From Pedobacter sp. PACM 27299 (lineage in GTDB: Bacteria; Bacteroidota; Bacteroidia; Sphingobacteriales; Sphingobacteriaceae): a DNA stretch of 64,000 nt. The notes beneath the pieces were generated by a model. It was given only the letters and a program-made list of their open reading frames with translations, ran no database searches and was not told where the DNA came from. The stretch is taken from contig NZ_CP012996.1 in assembly GCF_001412655.1 (NCBI RefSeq), positions 3,348,001 to 3,412,000 of the forward strand, written 5' to 3'. Below, piece after piece: positions 9,145 through 17,087 of the stretch (its first letter is position 1; each line of letters opens with the position of its first letter). Both the position numbers and the translations under genes were made by a program.

Positions 9145-9693
9145 TTAGTCAAGAATTTTTGTCAGCAGCACCAGGACTGGGACTAAAGCATAGCCATCCA
9201 GCTGTTTAACAGCTAATGAAATGTGCTTTTCAACCGTTCTCGGAGAAATACACAGCTGCTCGGAGATTTCTTTATAAGAATAACCTTGCAGTCGACTTAA
9301 AATGAAAACCTTTTTCCGGGTTGGTGGAAGCACACTCAGTGCAACTTCCAACTGTTGATTGATTTCAAACTTTTGATGCTGGTCTGTGGCTTCTTCGGAA
9401 ATGTGAGTATAATATAATTTCAGATTCCTTTCGTCATTACTTTCCTTTTTGAAATAGTCGAGTAAGGTCGTTCTTGCAATCCGGAACAGCTGAACATCCA
9501 TTTCGTGCTCTTCCGATAAGGTATGCCGAAAGTTCCATAATTTGATAAAAGCGAGCTGAGTTAAGTCCTGGGCCTTATCTTCATCGTTTGTTTTCTTAAA
9601 AAAATAGGCATATACCTTTTTATGAGATAGTCTGAAGACCATTTCAAAAGACTCGTGATTGCCTGATTTTAAATTATGGATATAGCTTAACAT
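9145..9693 (-). CDS. ECF-type RNA polymerase sigma factor
   Basis: A 182-residue sigma-70-family factor of the Bacteroidota FecI-like type. Sigma region 2 is at about 8-75 (FRLSHKKVYAYFFKKTNDEDKAQDLTQ style), and region 4 at about 110-165 (LPPTRKKVFILSRLQGYSYKEISEQL, then SPRTVEKHI). It heads the minus-strand locus sigma-FecR-SusC-SusD and probably activates the susC promoter when FecR releases it. The short C-terminal hydrophobic tail (LVPVLVLLTKILD) is typical of this subgroup. Confidence 0.94.
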   Translation of the reverse strand: MLSYIHNLKSGNHESFEMVFRLSHKKVYAYFFKKTNDEDKAQDLTQLAFIKLWNFRHTLSEEHEMDVQLFRIARTTLLDYFKKESNDERNLKLYYTHISEEATDQHQKFEINQQLEVALSVLPPTRKKVFILSRLQGYSYKEISEQLCISPRTVEKHISLAVKQLDGYALVPVLVLLTKILD

Positions 9694-9822
9694 TGCTGCA
9701 CAAAACTATTAGATACATATTAGCCAAAACTAAATATAGTGTTAATTCTGATTAAAGTAATAGTTGCAATTTCCTTAACTATCCATGTAATTCGGGGTTA
9801 TTACGCTTTACTGCTGGTATAT

Positions 9823-10389
9823 TTAGCGGATGTTTGTTCTGATACGGCTCAATGAAGTAGCTGTAACGCCCAGATAAGAGGCTAGATATTTAAGAGGAAT
9901 GCGATTTGCTAAGCCAGGAAAATTCTTTAAAAAATCCAAATAACGGGTGGTTGCATCTTGAGAAATTATAGGTGCTTTTCTATACTTTTGAAAGATACAG
10001 AGTTGAATCATTCTGTTTGTTACATTATCCCATCCGAAAATAGTCCGCAAAAGTTCCTCCCAATTTTGTTTGGAAAACACAATGAGCTTACAATTTGTAC
10101 ATGCCTGCAAATATTCAGATGAGGCGGTTTCCGCGTCAAAATTGATGTAGTCAAAGGTCAAGTTATTTTCATTGATAAAAAAGCGGGTGATTTCTTCCCC
10201 CTTGTTGTTGTAATAGCAGCCGCGCATCACGCCTTCCACTATAAAGCCGACTTGTTTTGGCACTTTTCCTGCTTCAGAAAAATATTCATCTTTACCAAGT
10301 GACAATAGCTCCGCTTTTTTTGAAATCAATGCGATTTGCTGCTGGTTCAGCGAACAAAATTGTAATACATATTCTAAAAACTCTTTCAT
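9823..10389 (-). CDS. Crp/Fnr-family transcription regulator
   Basis: A 188-residue regulator. Residues ~10-115 form a cyclic-nucleotide-binding-type beta roll (GKVPKQVGFIVEGVMRGCYYNNKGEEITRFF region), and a helix-turn-helix closes the protein (IPLKYLASYLGVTATSLSRIR). There is no N-terminal Cys cluster for an FNR-type iron-sulfur centre, and the Arg/Ser pair that binds cAMP in Crp is not evident, so the signal is unknown. Many Bacteroidota genomes carry such proteins next to a reductase or SDR gene. Here an SDR lies just upstream on the same strand. Confidence 0.88.
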   Translation of the reverse strand: MKEFLEYVLQFCSLNQQQIALISKKAELLSLGKDEYFSEAGKVPKQVGFIVEGVMRGCYYNNKGEEITRFFINENNLTFDYINFDAETASSEYLQACTNCKLIVFSKQNWEELLRTIFGWDNVTNRMIQLCIFQKYRKAPIISQDATTRYLDFLKNFPGLANRIPLKYLASYLGVTATSLSRIRTNIR

Positions 10390-10451
10390 TTTGCAAATTT
10401 AGTCAAGACGTTTTTTAACCACATGGGACTTGGTAACAATTTGGTTTATAA

Positions 10452-10496
10452 TCATGAAAGCACCATAAAAATAAAAAGCAAATAGTGCTTTCATGA
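10452..10496 (-). repeat. 12-bp perfect inverted repeat between SDR and Crp-like genes
   Basis: TCATGAAAGCAC (10452-10463) pairs perfectly with GTGCTTTCATGA (10485-10496) across an AT-rich 21-base loop. It lies directly after the stop of the SDR gene, so it could be a transcript 3' end, but no clear T run follows on the minus strand. It may instead be an operator for the Crp-like gene. Confidence 0.55.
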
Positions 10497-10502
10497 ATTT
10501 CA

Positions 10503-11243
10503 TTACCAGGGAATTTCAGCTGTTAGCGGATTGGCTTCCTCACTGAAAAATTTACCAGTTGGTCCATTATGATCAATCAAAGCATATTTTACAATGCGTT
10601 TACCAGCTTCTTCGACTGTGCCAGTTCCAAGATGGTTTGTAAAATCGGTTTTGGTATAACCGGGGCAAACTGCATTTATTTTAAATTTTGTATCACGCAA
10701 TTCGTAAGCCAAATGCACCGTATACATATTCATTGCTGATTTTGAAGAAGCATACGCTGCAAGTACTTTATAATGATAAGCAGCATAGTTTGAATCGCTT
10801 TGAAAGGTAAGGGATCCCATGTTAGAGCTTACATTTACAATGCGAGGTTCATTAGATTTCTTCAATAAGTCAATAAATACTTGTGTAGTCCGTATTACTC
10901 CATAAAGGTTGGTTTCGTATACTTCCTTGAAATTATCTATACTAGCTGCTGAAGGATTTTGAGGAATGCCGCTGATGCCTGCATTATTGATAAGCACATC
11001 TAAAATATCCGTCTTTTTACCTATTTCTGCTCTTGCACTTTTCAGGGAATCATTATCAGTTACGTCAAATTGAATAACTTCAACATTGGTCAATCCCTGG
11101 GCTTTTAAATGTTCCAGGGCTTCCAGTCCTTTTTCTAAATTCCGGCTTCCGAGGTAAACATAAAACCCTTTTTGTACCAATTGCTTTGCTATTTCAAGTC
11201 CTATCCCTTTATTTGCCCCTGTAATTAAAGCTGATTTTTTCAT
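10503..11243 (-). CDS. Short-chain dehydrogenase/reductase (SDR)
   Basis: A 246-residue classical SDR. It has the cofactor loop TGANKGIG near the N-terminus, NNAG in the middle, and the catalytic Ser (NVSSNMG) and YASSK (Tyr, Lys) motifs. The end of the glycine-rich strand carries SRNLEKG, suggesting NADPH preference. The sequence resembles plant-type carbonyl/menthone-like reductases found in many bacteria; the substrate is unknown. I chose the ATG at 11243, which places the Rossmann motif at the N-terminus; a longer frame to 11309 adds 22 unrelated residues. A Crp-like gene follows. Confidence 0.9.
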   Translation of the reverse strand: MKKSALITGANKGIGLEIAKQLVQKGFYVYLGSRNLEKGLEALEHLKAQGLTNVEVIQFDVTDNDSLKSARAEIGKKTDILDVLINNAGISGIPQNPSAASIDNFKEVYETNLYGVIRTTQVFIDLLKKSNEPRIVNVSSNMGSLTFQSDSNYAAYHYKVLAAYASSKSAMNMYTVHLAYELRDTKFKINAVCPGYTKTDFTNHLGTGTVEEAGKRIVKYALIDHNGPTGKFFSEEANPLTAEIPW

Positions 11244-11387
11244 TTCTTTAAATTTTTTAGTGGTGCAAAATTGAACGATTAAAACTGAAAACGACTTGTC
11301 ATATGGCAAGAAGTGATTAGTTCAAGTTAACACTATTCCAACTAATATACTACAATACGGTATGGAACAATTTCTGATATACGATTC

Positions 11388-12821
11388 TTATACATTGACC
11401 TTATCTTTGATCCTTAGCGCCTGTGTCCTGCTCTTTACATCCAGCTTCACATATAAATTACTGATGTGATATTTCACCGTATTTGGAGAAATAAACAGTT
11501 TATTCGCCAGTTCCTGATTGGTTAGACCTTCCCAAATCCCTTGCAGCACCTCTGTTTCGCGCTCAGTCAGCAGGAAATCCTTTTGTAAAATCATCAGGGT
11601 ATCCTCCTCATTACTCAGCGGAAGGTTGGAAATCCCAGGTACTACTAAAGCACTTTCTTTGAATTCCACCAGGTATTTGTTGATTTCAGTACGGTAATGC
11701 TCCTTCTCTTCCTGTAGGGCTCTAACTTTAAAGGTGATGGCAAAGCCGATAGAGATAATTTCAAAAGCACTGACCATTCTCAAGGCATCCATATCAAATG
11801 CAGCTAACCAAGGCAGGTTAAAATTCATGTTGAGCACATAGCCAGCTCCAAAAATGACGATGATACCAAAAGTTAAGACTAAAAACCGGGCATAGACATC
11901 TTTCTTAAACCTGGAAATGGCAATACTGATAGGGATTATGGCGCTTAAAAAACTGAGCAAATCTACAATCGGAAGGAAGGCCTCCCATTTGAAAATGGTA
12001 AATAAAACCAAGGTCAATAATGCCAGGGCGATCACCGGGCCCACATAACGCCAGTAGTTCTTATGCGTATCTTTCAAATCCAGGAAATAGTAAGAAAAAA
12101 CACAGGCAAAAGCAGCGGTAAATGGCACGGTATAAACCAATAGGTTATTCATCACTAATTCTCCGGAGGACAAGTAATAAAACATTCCGTCTTCATAGAA
12201 AAACTCCACAAAAACACCAATCTGTAAAAAGCAGTAGGCAATAAACCGCTTGTCTTTGAAGATCAGGAAGAATACAAAATTGAATATAATGGACATCAAT
12301 CCAAGTCCGTAATAAAAACCAATTCTGAGCAACCTCTTCCCCTCTTTTTCCTGGAAGGACTGCGCATCCATCAGCACTAAAGGCAATTGTTTCAACAGTG
12401 CATCTGAACTTTTCAAATAGTAGACATTACTATCTGTTTGAAAGTTAAACTGATCATATCTGGCTAGATTTTCCTGTTCCTTTATTTCAATGAACTGCCC
12501 ATTTTTATAACTATAAAGTGAGGTATGGTGAAGGTGCGAAGAAGAAATCTGTAAAGATAAAGGCTGATTCAGCTGATGCGTATCCAGTTTACCTTTTAAC
12601 CAGTAGGCAGTCTGCTCTTTCTTTGGGCCTGGTTGTTCTGCAAAACTAAAAGAAGGTGCTTTTTTGAGGGGTTTGAAAATCAAACCTGAGATCTCTTTTT
12701 CTAAACTGCTGCTGCGATCAGCAGTTTGTCCATTCACAAAAACACCCGGTAATAACAGCAGTATCAGAATGATGATTCGGGGATAAAAAGTTCGGTATTG
12801 AGTAGGTTGAAAACAGTTCAT
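11388..12821 (-). CDS. 7TM-DISM membrane sensor with C-terminal LuxR helix-turn-helix
   Basis: A 477-residue single-protein regulator. A signal peptide (residues ~1-32, ending VNGQ) is followed by a periplasmic 7TMR-DISMED2-like domain (~40-155), then seven membrane helices (~160-370, starting [21 protein letters not shown] in part). A short coiled linker ([19 protein letters not shown]) leads to a LuxR/GerE HTH ([29 protein letters not shown], to the end). There is no kinase or receiver domain, so the sensor is wired directly to DNA binding. The ligand is unknown; DISMED2 domains are thought to bind carbohydrate-like ligands. Confidence 0.88.
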   Translation of the reverse strand: MNCFQPTQYRTFYPRIIILILLLLPGVFVNGQTADRSSSLEKEISGLIFKPLKKAPSFSFAEQPGPKKEQTAYWLKGKLDTHQLNQPLSLQISSSHLHHTSLYSYKNGQFIEIKEQENLARYDQFNFQTDSNVYYLKSSDALLKQLPLVLMDAQSFQEKEGKRLLRIGFYYGLGLMSIIFNFVFFLIFKDKRFIAYCFLQIGVFVEFFYEDGMFYYLSSGELVMNNLLVYTVPFTAAFACVFSYYFLDLKDTHKNYWRYVGPVIALALLTLVLFTIFKWEAFLPIVDLLSFLSAIIPISIAISRFKKDVYARFLVLTFGIIVIFGAGYVLNMNFNLPWLAAFDMDALRMVSAFEIISIGFAITFKVRALQEEKEHYRTEINKYLVEFKESALVVPGISNLPLSNEEDTLMILQKDFLLTERETEVLQGIWEGLTNQELANKLFISPNTVKYHISNLYVKLDVKSRTQALRIKDKVNV

Positions 12822-13263
12822 TTATACAAGAAACGGCTAAAATAGAACTCAAAACTAATCTTTTTCTGCTGAGCTCATTGTAATAACCTTGTATAATTTG
12901 AGTTTTCTTCTCTTCCTGAAACTTAGATACTGATTGCCAAAAACAACAATACAGCCGCAATCCATTGCATTTCAACTCAATATAAAGTGTGTTTCATCAA
13001 CCTACCCGAATGGGTAGGTTGATTTTAATCTCTTAAATTATGAAACCCACCCATTCGGGTGGGAAATAATGTTTTCTGGCCTTGTATGTTTGTCCCAAGT
13101 ATTTAATGAATCTCTTCCCTTCTTTAATACATGAAAAATTTCCGAAGGTTAAATTATAGCGACAATAAAGGCAGTAAAACTGCCAAATCTGTAGCCTCTC
13201 TCCGCCGGTAGTCTAAGCACTGCCGGCATTCATATCAACTCATAAAAAAATAAGATTAGGTGA
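12822..13263. other. Intergenic region rich in hairpins
   Basis: This 442-bp gap between corA and the 7TM-LuxR gene (both minus strand) contains no convincing gene. It holds at least four inverted repeats: 12996-13023, 13046-13063, 13170-13184 (GGCAGT/ACTGCC) and 13204-13227 (GCCGGTAGT/ACTGCCGGC, one G-U pair). The first two share a core and are listed separately. None has a strong T run on the minus strand. Confidence 0.6.
12996..13063. repeat. Two opposed hairpins with the shared core ACCCGAATGGGT
   Basis: Hairpin 1 pairs ATCAACCTACCC (12996-13007) with GGGTAGGTTGAT (13012-13023) around a GAAT loop. Hairpin 2 pairs CCCACCC (13046-13052) with GGGTGGG (13057-13063) around ATTC, so its other strand reads ACCC-GAAT-GGGT. 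The cores are identical but inverted, and the stems differ by a paired T-A to C-G change. Outside them GTTTCAT (12991-12997) and ATGAAAC (13040-13046) also match in inverted order. Confidence 0.75.
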
Positions 13264-14154
13264 TTAAAGCCAACCTTTTCTTTTGAACCAAAAGTAAATA
13301 GCTACCGTCACCACCACCATTAATCCCATCACTCCCGGGTATCCCATTCTCCAATGCACTTCCGGCATAAACTCGAAGTTCATTCCATAGATTCCAACAA
13401 TGAACGTTAAGGGCATAAAGAATACCGAAAAGATGGTCAGCACCCGCATGATTTCATTTGTTTTCTGAGAAGATGCCGAGAAATAAATGGCTAACAGCTG
13501 ATGTATGTTTTCAGCAAGTGAGTCCAGCATGCTCTGATGTTTCACATATAAATCCCTGGTATCCCTAGTATTCACATTTCCTTCCTGCGCATCCAAGGCA
13601 TCAATAATGTCATAAGAAAGAATCAGCATTCTTTTCAATAAATCAATCTTCCGTTTTAAATAGTACAGCCCTTTCAGCAATGGTGCTTTTTTGGGTCTTA
13701 AAAAAACAATCTCTTCATAATAATCCACGGATTTAGCCAGTTTATTTAATGGTTCGGTATAAGTGTTTAAACAGGCACTGATCAACAGATTCAATAAATC
13801 AAGGGTGTTGCTACATTTTTCATTTTTGATCAACTTCGCTATTGGCGCAATCAAATCATGTGTCCTGCGATGAACAGTGATCAGGAATTTATCGGAGTAA
13901 AAGAACGCAATTTTATGGGTAAGCTCCTGGACAGTGTCCGCCTCTGCGACATTCTTTTGTGTATGTATTCTAAATATAATGAAAGCATAGTCCTCCATCC
14001 TTTCATATTTTGGCAAATGATCTGGCTGAAGACAGTCATTAACGAGGGCGGGATGCAAGTTGTATTTTTTAGCGATGCTAGAAAGCTCCTCTGTTGTCGG
14101 GGCAGTAAGGTCAATCCATTCGAATGCTTGGTTTTCAGCAAGATTTTTAGTCAT
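13264..14154 (-). CDS. corA: CorA-family magnesium/divalent cation transporter
   Basis: A 296-residue protein, slightly shorter than classical CorA. The long N-terminal cytosolic part is helical. The C-terminus has two membrane helices (~240-258 and ~273-290) with the family signature GMN at residues 257-259 (IYGMNFEFMPE) in the loop between them. It would form a pentameric inner-membrane channel for Mg2+ or related divalent ions. It is transcribed alone, followed by the hairpin-rich gap. The divergent neighbour is a 58-residue membrane protein gene 131 bp away. Confidence 0.93.
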   Translation of the reverse strand: MTKNLAENQAFEWIDLTAPTTEELSSIAKKYNLHPALVNDCLQPDHLPKYERMEDYAFIIFRIHTQKNVAEADTVQELTHKIAFFYSDKFLITVHRRTHDLIAPIAKLIKNEKCSNTLDLLNLLISACLNTYTEPLNKLAKSVDYYEEIVFLRPKKAPLLKGLYYLKRKIDLLKRMLILSYDIIDALDAQEGNVNTRDTRDLYVKHQSMLDSLAENIHQLLAIYFSASSQKTNEIMRVLTIFSVFFMPLTFIVGIYGMNFEFMPEVHWRMGYPGVMGLMVVVTVAIYFWFKRKGWL

Positions 14155-14285
14155 AAATTTCTTTAATAAAGGATACTACTCCTGTTAACACACATTTTAG
14201 GCCATTGTTCTATTTGATTTAAACCTAATGATACTCACAAGTGTTATGTTTGTGTTCAAACCTTTTATCTTAAATAATTAAACCT

Positions 14286-14462
14286 ATGAATAACTTTTTT
14301 AGAACCATTATTGCTGGTTGGGGAGCAAAAAAATTAGGCGGCGGCTGTTTGTCTACAATTATCATATTTGCTTTAATTTATATGATGTTAGGTAAATGTA
14401 ACAATGGCACACGTGCCGCAGAGCCAAAATTCAAATCTGAAAAACCTTTGGTCCTTAAGTAG
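14286..14462 (+). CDS. Small membrane protein, 58 residues
   Basis: A 58-codon frame starting ATG at 14286 and ending TAG at 14462. Its N-terminus is basic and glycine-rich (RTIIAGWGAKKLGGGC), followed by one hydrophobic segment (residues ~22-36) and a charged tail. I recall similar short GWGAKKLGGG proteins in Bacteroidota but cannot verify this. A TATGTTTG element at 14245-14252 fits a -7 box about 30 bases before the start; no -33 element is evident at the right distance. Function unknown. It ends 14 bp before the stop of the convergent neighbour. Confidence 0.65.
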   Translation: MNNFFRTIIAGWGAKKLGGGCLSTIIIFALIYMMLGKCNNGTRAAEPKFKSEKPLVLK

Positions 14463-14475
14463 TTTCAACAATTGC

Positions 14476-14757
14476 TTAGTCGATGATGTGCTCAATTTCC
14501 TTTCCAATAGCACGTGCTGTACGCTCATCAAATACAATTTCTAGTCGCTCCCCTTTTAATTCTGGGGTATATATTGGAAGATCTCCGGCTGGAATTTCTG
14601 TCGTTTTCATCAACACCCATTCGTTTCTGTCATGACGAACAGCGCCCATAATACCCCCAAAATAGATCACCTTATAATAATCCTTCTCTTTAAGGATCGT
14701 CAAGGTGACTTCCTTTTTGCCGTAACCGACCCGAATGTTAAAAGCTTCCTTCTCCAT
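14476..14757 (-). CDS. Hypothetical 93-residue protein
   Basis: An unrecognised small soluble protein with strand-like alternation (IRVGYGKKEVTLTILKEKDYYKVIYFGG) and an acidic C-terminal helix (ARAIGKEIEHIID). It has no signal peptide or membrane segment. The start ATG at 14757 is the only plausible one. The composition is protein-like (balanced charges), which supports a real gene. It converges with the small membrane protein gene and is followed upstream by a long AT-rich gap. Confidence 0.65.
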   Translation of the reverse strand: MEKEAFNIRVGYGKKEVTLTILKEKDYYKVIYFGGIMGAVRHDRNEWVLMKTTEIPAGDLPIYTPELKGERLEIVFDERTARAIGKEIEHIID

Positions 14758-15125
14758 GCTATTTTACACTTAAATTGAAAATGTTAGTAGTAAATGAATA
14801 CCCAAGATCTAACAATGACCATAAACTAGCTGAAGCAGGAAATTGTTTTACGCTTTCGTGAAAAAGCATTAATTCATCAAACTATTCCAATATAGGTTCA
14901 ACATCTCTTTCCCTTAACCATCTAAATTTGAACTTGAAATAAGTAGAAATTTAACAGGTCTTTATTCAATCGTTAATGGTTGATTAATCCATGATTGATC
15001 TAAATGATGTTTTAACTATGACATAAGTAGTAAATAATGTCTTATTTAGATTTAATTATAACCGAATTTAATTTGACCATTCATTAATTTCATCAAAAAC
15101 ATTGTAGATCAGTAACTTAAAATAA
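14758..15125. other. AT-rich intergenic region without a gene
   Basis: I see no coding frame here. It is very AT-rich with short repeated words (for example GTTAATGGTTGATTAATCCATGATTGATC-like fragments and GACAT/ATGTC arms near 15030-15054). It lies upstream of the decayed DUF6266 gene and probably contains its former promoter. Confidence 0.5.
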
Positions 15126-15661
15126 ATAACTATTATTGGAAGTTTAAAAAATGAACTATTTGGTGGATTTCATGGCCGTGTAGGCAATTTAGTGGGTTAT
15201 GTATTGAACGGAAAATCGATTATCAGAACAATTGGTAAAAGCAATAAACCCCTCAGCCCTGCCAGAATGATCAATTGCAACCGCATAACGATCGTCAATA
15301 AGTTTCTAAAACCCATTCATCAATTTATTAAATTAGGCTTTCAGCTTAAGGTTGTTAATTCCGACAGGAATTACTACAACAAGGCGGTTTCTTACCATAA
15401 AAAACACGCAATAACCGGTGAAGCCTATATAGGGAGGATGGTTCCGAAATTTCAGATAGTGTTTATGTGGGCAGCATAGAGAAAACTGATTTGAAAAGTA
15501 AAGAAATTAAGCGCATTAAAAAACAAGAACCTATTGCGTTTAATAGACCAGAACATAACAAGAAGTCAACCAGAGCTATTAGCAAAAGCAGACTTAGCAC
15601 AAAGTTAAAATTACAACTGCAGCCGCATCCAAAGCGAAAGCTCCCCGATAAACCTAATTAG
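15126..15661 (+). pseudogene. Decayed DUF6266-type gene
   Basis: Frame 15126-15479 encodes a recognisable DUF6266 N-terminal half: GGFHGRVGNLVGYVLNGKS, then FLKPIHQFIKLGFQL and AVSYHKKHAITGE, which match the order seen in this Bacteroidota family. It has no ATG: the only start-like codon in the natural place is ATA at 15126, directly after a stop. After AITGE the frame loses resemblance and ends at 15479. An overlapping Lys-rich frame (to 15661) may be the frame-shifted remainder. Intact members run to about 200 residues. Function of the family is unknown. Confidence 0.6.
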
Positions 15662-15723
15662 GATTGGCCATGTGATTTACAAAAAACCTCGACAAAGCCA
15701 CATTTTAACGGTAAATTTGCAAA

Positions 15724-16068
15724 ATGGAAATCGAACGCCACAATTCTACTCAAATCATGCAAGCTTACACTGAAATAGACATTACAAAATTGACTGCGCT
15801 TCAAAAAGAAGCATCTATCTTGCTTATAGACGTCAGAGAACGCCATGAAGTACCCGTCCTTGATAGCGAAATCTTCAAAAAAGTGCCCATGTCTGAGCTC
15901 GCTGAATTTCTGAATACTGCTGTTGAAGAAAAAAACATTGTTTTTATTTGTCAGCATGGAATCCGGAGTGTTGCGGCGGCAGAGGCCTTGCATGATAAAC
16001 AGGGCTCAGGCAAGCAGATCTACAGTCTAAAAGGTGGCATTGCAAAATGGAGAAATTACTTTTTGTAA
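15724..16068 (+). CDS. Rhodanese-like domain protein
   Basis: A 114-residue single-domain rhodanese. It has LLIDVRERHE (residues 33-42), the active-site loop CQHGIRS with catalytic Cys76, and the final LKGGIAKW motif. Such proteins move sulfane sulfur between thiols or act in sulfur trafficking. The 6-residue loop starting C-x-x-G-x-R is standard. The start may instead be the ATG at 15757, since a TAAATTTG element lies at 15712-15719, too close to the first ATG for a normal leader. It converges with the MarR gene, 5 bp apart. Confidence 0.9.
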   Translation: MEIERHNSTQIMQAYTEIDITKLTALQKEASILLIDVRERHEVPVLDSEIFKKVPMSELAEFLNTAVEEKNIVFICQHGIRSVAAAEALHDKQGSGKQIYSLKGGIAKWRNYFL

Positions 16069-16073
16069 AGGCT

Positions 16074-16538
16074 TTACACTTCTTTAGTATGCTGTTTAAT
16101 TAATGCTGCCATCTTTGAATTAAAGCTGGTCAGGTCTGTTCCTAACTCCTTAAAAAAATATAGATCGGCAGTTTCTACACATATAATGGCTTTTTGTAAG
16201 ACCTTTTCTCCATCTGGAGTCAACATGATGGTTTTAGCCCTGGTATCTGTTGGATGTTCATGACGGGTAATAAAATTCTTATCTTCCAGCGTCCTCAATA
16301 CCTTTGACACCATCATTTTATCCGTATTGCTTTGATTGGCGACGTCAACCTGTGTAACTTTATCACTTTCTCTGGATAACCAGGCTAGTGCACAGAGCAG
16401 CGCGAACTGGGTATGCGTCAAGTCTAAAGGATCTAAAACACGCTTTAGTTTCCTCTGCCATAGCATTGTTAACTGCCCTAGAAGATAACCGGGACTGTCT
16501 TCGGGCTTTTTAAAATAAAATTCAATTTTATTAGACAT
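16074..16538 (-). CDS. MarR-family transcription regulator
   Basis: A 154-residue winged-helix protein. The HTH is at about residues 55-95 (KVTQVDVANQSNTDKMMVSKVLRTLEDKNFI), followed by the wing (HPTDTRAKTIMLTPDGEKVL). Flanking helices form the dimer interface. Its start overlaps the end of the EVE-domain gene by 8 bp, so the two are translated from one message. The ligand is unknown; an inverted repeat upstream of the operon may be its operator. Confidence 0.9.
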   Translation of the reverse strand: MSNKIEFYFKKPEDSPGYLLGQLTMLWQRKLKRVLDPLDLTHTQFALLCALAWLSRESDKVTQVDVANQSNTDKMMVSKVLRTLEDKNFITRHEHPTDTRAKTIMLTPDGEKVLQKAIICVETADLYFFKELGTDLTSFNSKMAALIKQHTKEV

Positions 16539-16965
16539 GGTCTTTATGTAGCATTTTTAAAGAAATCAATTCAAAATCATGCTGATTGATCTCGAAGAAA
16601 CCAAAACGGAACGGATAGCCCCAGCTTTTCTTGTTGGGGATAAAATCCAGTTCGGGAATTAAGGGCAAAATGGAAACATCCAGGCTCGGCAAAAATTCAA
16701 TATTACGTCTTGAGGGACAAAAGTCTTCAGACACTTGAACCTGATATATTTCGTCATCCATCACCTTTCCTATAGCGGTAAATTCCTGACAGGCCTCAGG
16801 TCTTCCCATAGTTTGTTTTCCTGAATAATAGATAATGAAATCATCCTTACGCATCTTTTTCAAAGGCGAGATTTTTCCATGACAGGCTTGTGCAATCCCC
16901 TCTGCCAGCCCGGTTTTAACATGATCTTTCGATGCCACAATGATCCAGTATGCTAATTTTCTCAT
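16531..16965 (-). CDS. EVE-domain protein
   Basis: A 144-residue EVE (PUA-like) protein: YWIIVASKDHVKTGLAEG near the N-terminus, then CHGKISPLKKMRKDDFIIYY, and WGYPFRFGFFEI near the end. EVE domains bind modified bases in nucleic acids. I chose the ATG at 16965; a frame extending to 17001 adds 12 residues without family resemblance and runs into promoter-like DNA. It is the first gene of an EVE-MarR operon. Confidence 0.88.
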   Translation of the reverse strand: MRKLAYWIIVASKDHVKTGLAEGIAQACHGKISPLKKMRKDDFIIYYSGKQTMGRPEACQEFTAIGKVMDDEIYQVQVSEDFCPSRRNIEFLPSLDVSILPLIPELDFIPNKKSWGYPFRFGFFEINQHDFELISLKMLHKDHV

Positions 16966-16978
16966 CTGATGTACTTTT

Positions 16979-17007
16979 GTTGTCACAAATATAATATACA
17001 CGACAAC
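16979..17007 (-). promoter_or_regulatory. Probable promoter and inverted repeat of the EVE-MarR operon
   Basis: GTTGTC (16979-16984) and GACAAC (17002-17007) are inverted arms flanking TATATTTG on the minus strand (16986-16993), a perfect match to the TAnnTTTG -7 box. The -33 element is weak. The arrangement suits repression by the MarR protein of the same operon; this is inference. Confidence 0.5.
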
Positions 17008-17035
17008 TACATCCAGATATTTTCACTTAATTCCA

Positions 17036-17065
17036 TAAAAAAACCTGTCTCAAAAGAAACAGGTT
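17036..17065 (-). terminator. Rho-independent terminator after glutathione peroxidase gene
   Basis: On the minus strand AACCTGT and ACAGGTT (17042-17048 and 17059-17065 on the plus strand) form a 7-bp stem followed by a run of T. It lies 22 bp after the stop of the peroxidase gene. Confidence 0.8.
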
Positions 17066-17087
17066 CAACTAGTTTTTTAGTTAACTA

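Noticed and set aside
9694..9710. TAGTTTTG just before the sigma-factor gene as a -7 box
   Set aside because: The element ends only eight bases from the ATG, giving almost no leader, and no -33 element fits.
12718..12975. 85-codon minus-strand frame overlapping the start of the LuxR-type gene
   Set aside because: It is out of frame with the well-supported gene and has unlikely composition (Cys-rich, no family).
13204..13227. GCCGGTAGT/ACTGCCGGC hairpin as a corA terminator
   Set aside because: The stem is good, but no T run follows on the minus strand, so I list it only as part of the hairpin-rich gap.
13858..14166. 102-codon plus-strand frame opposite corA
   Set aside because: It is the antisense shadow of the corA coding sequence.
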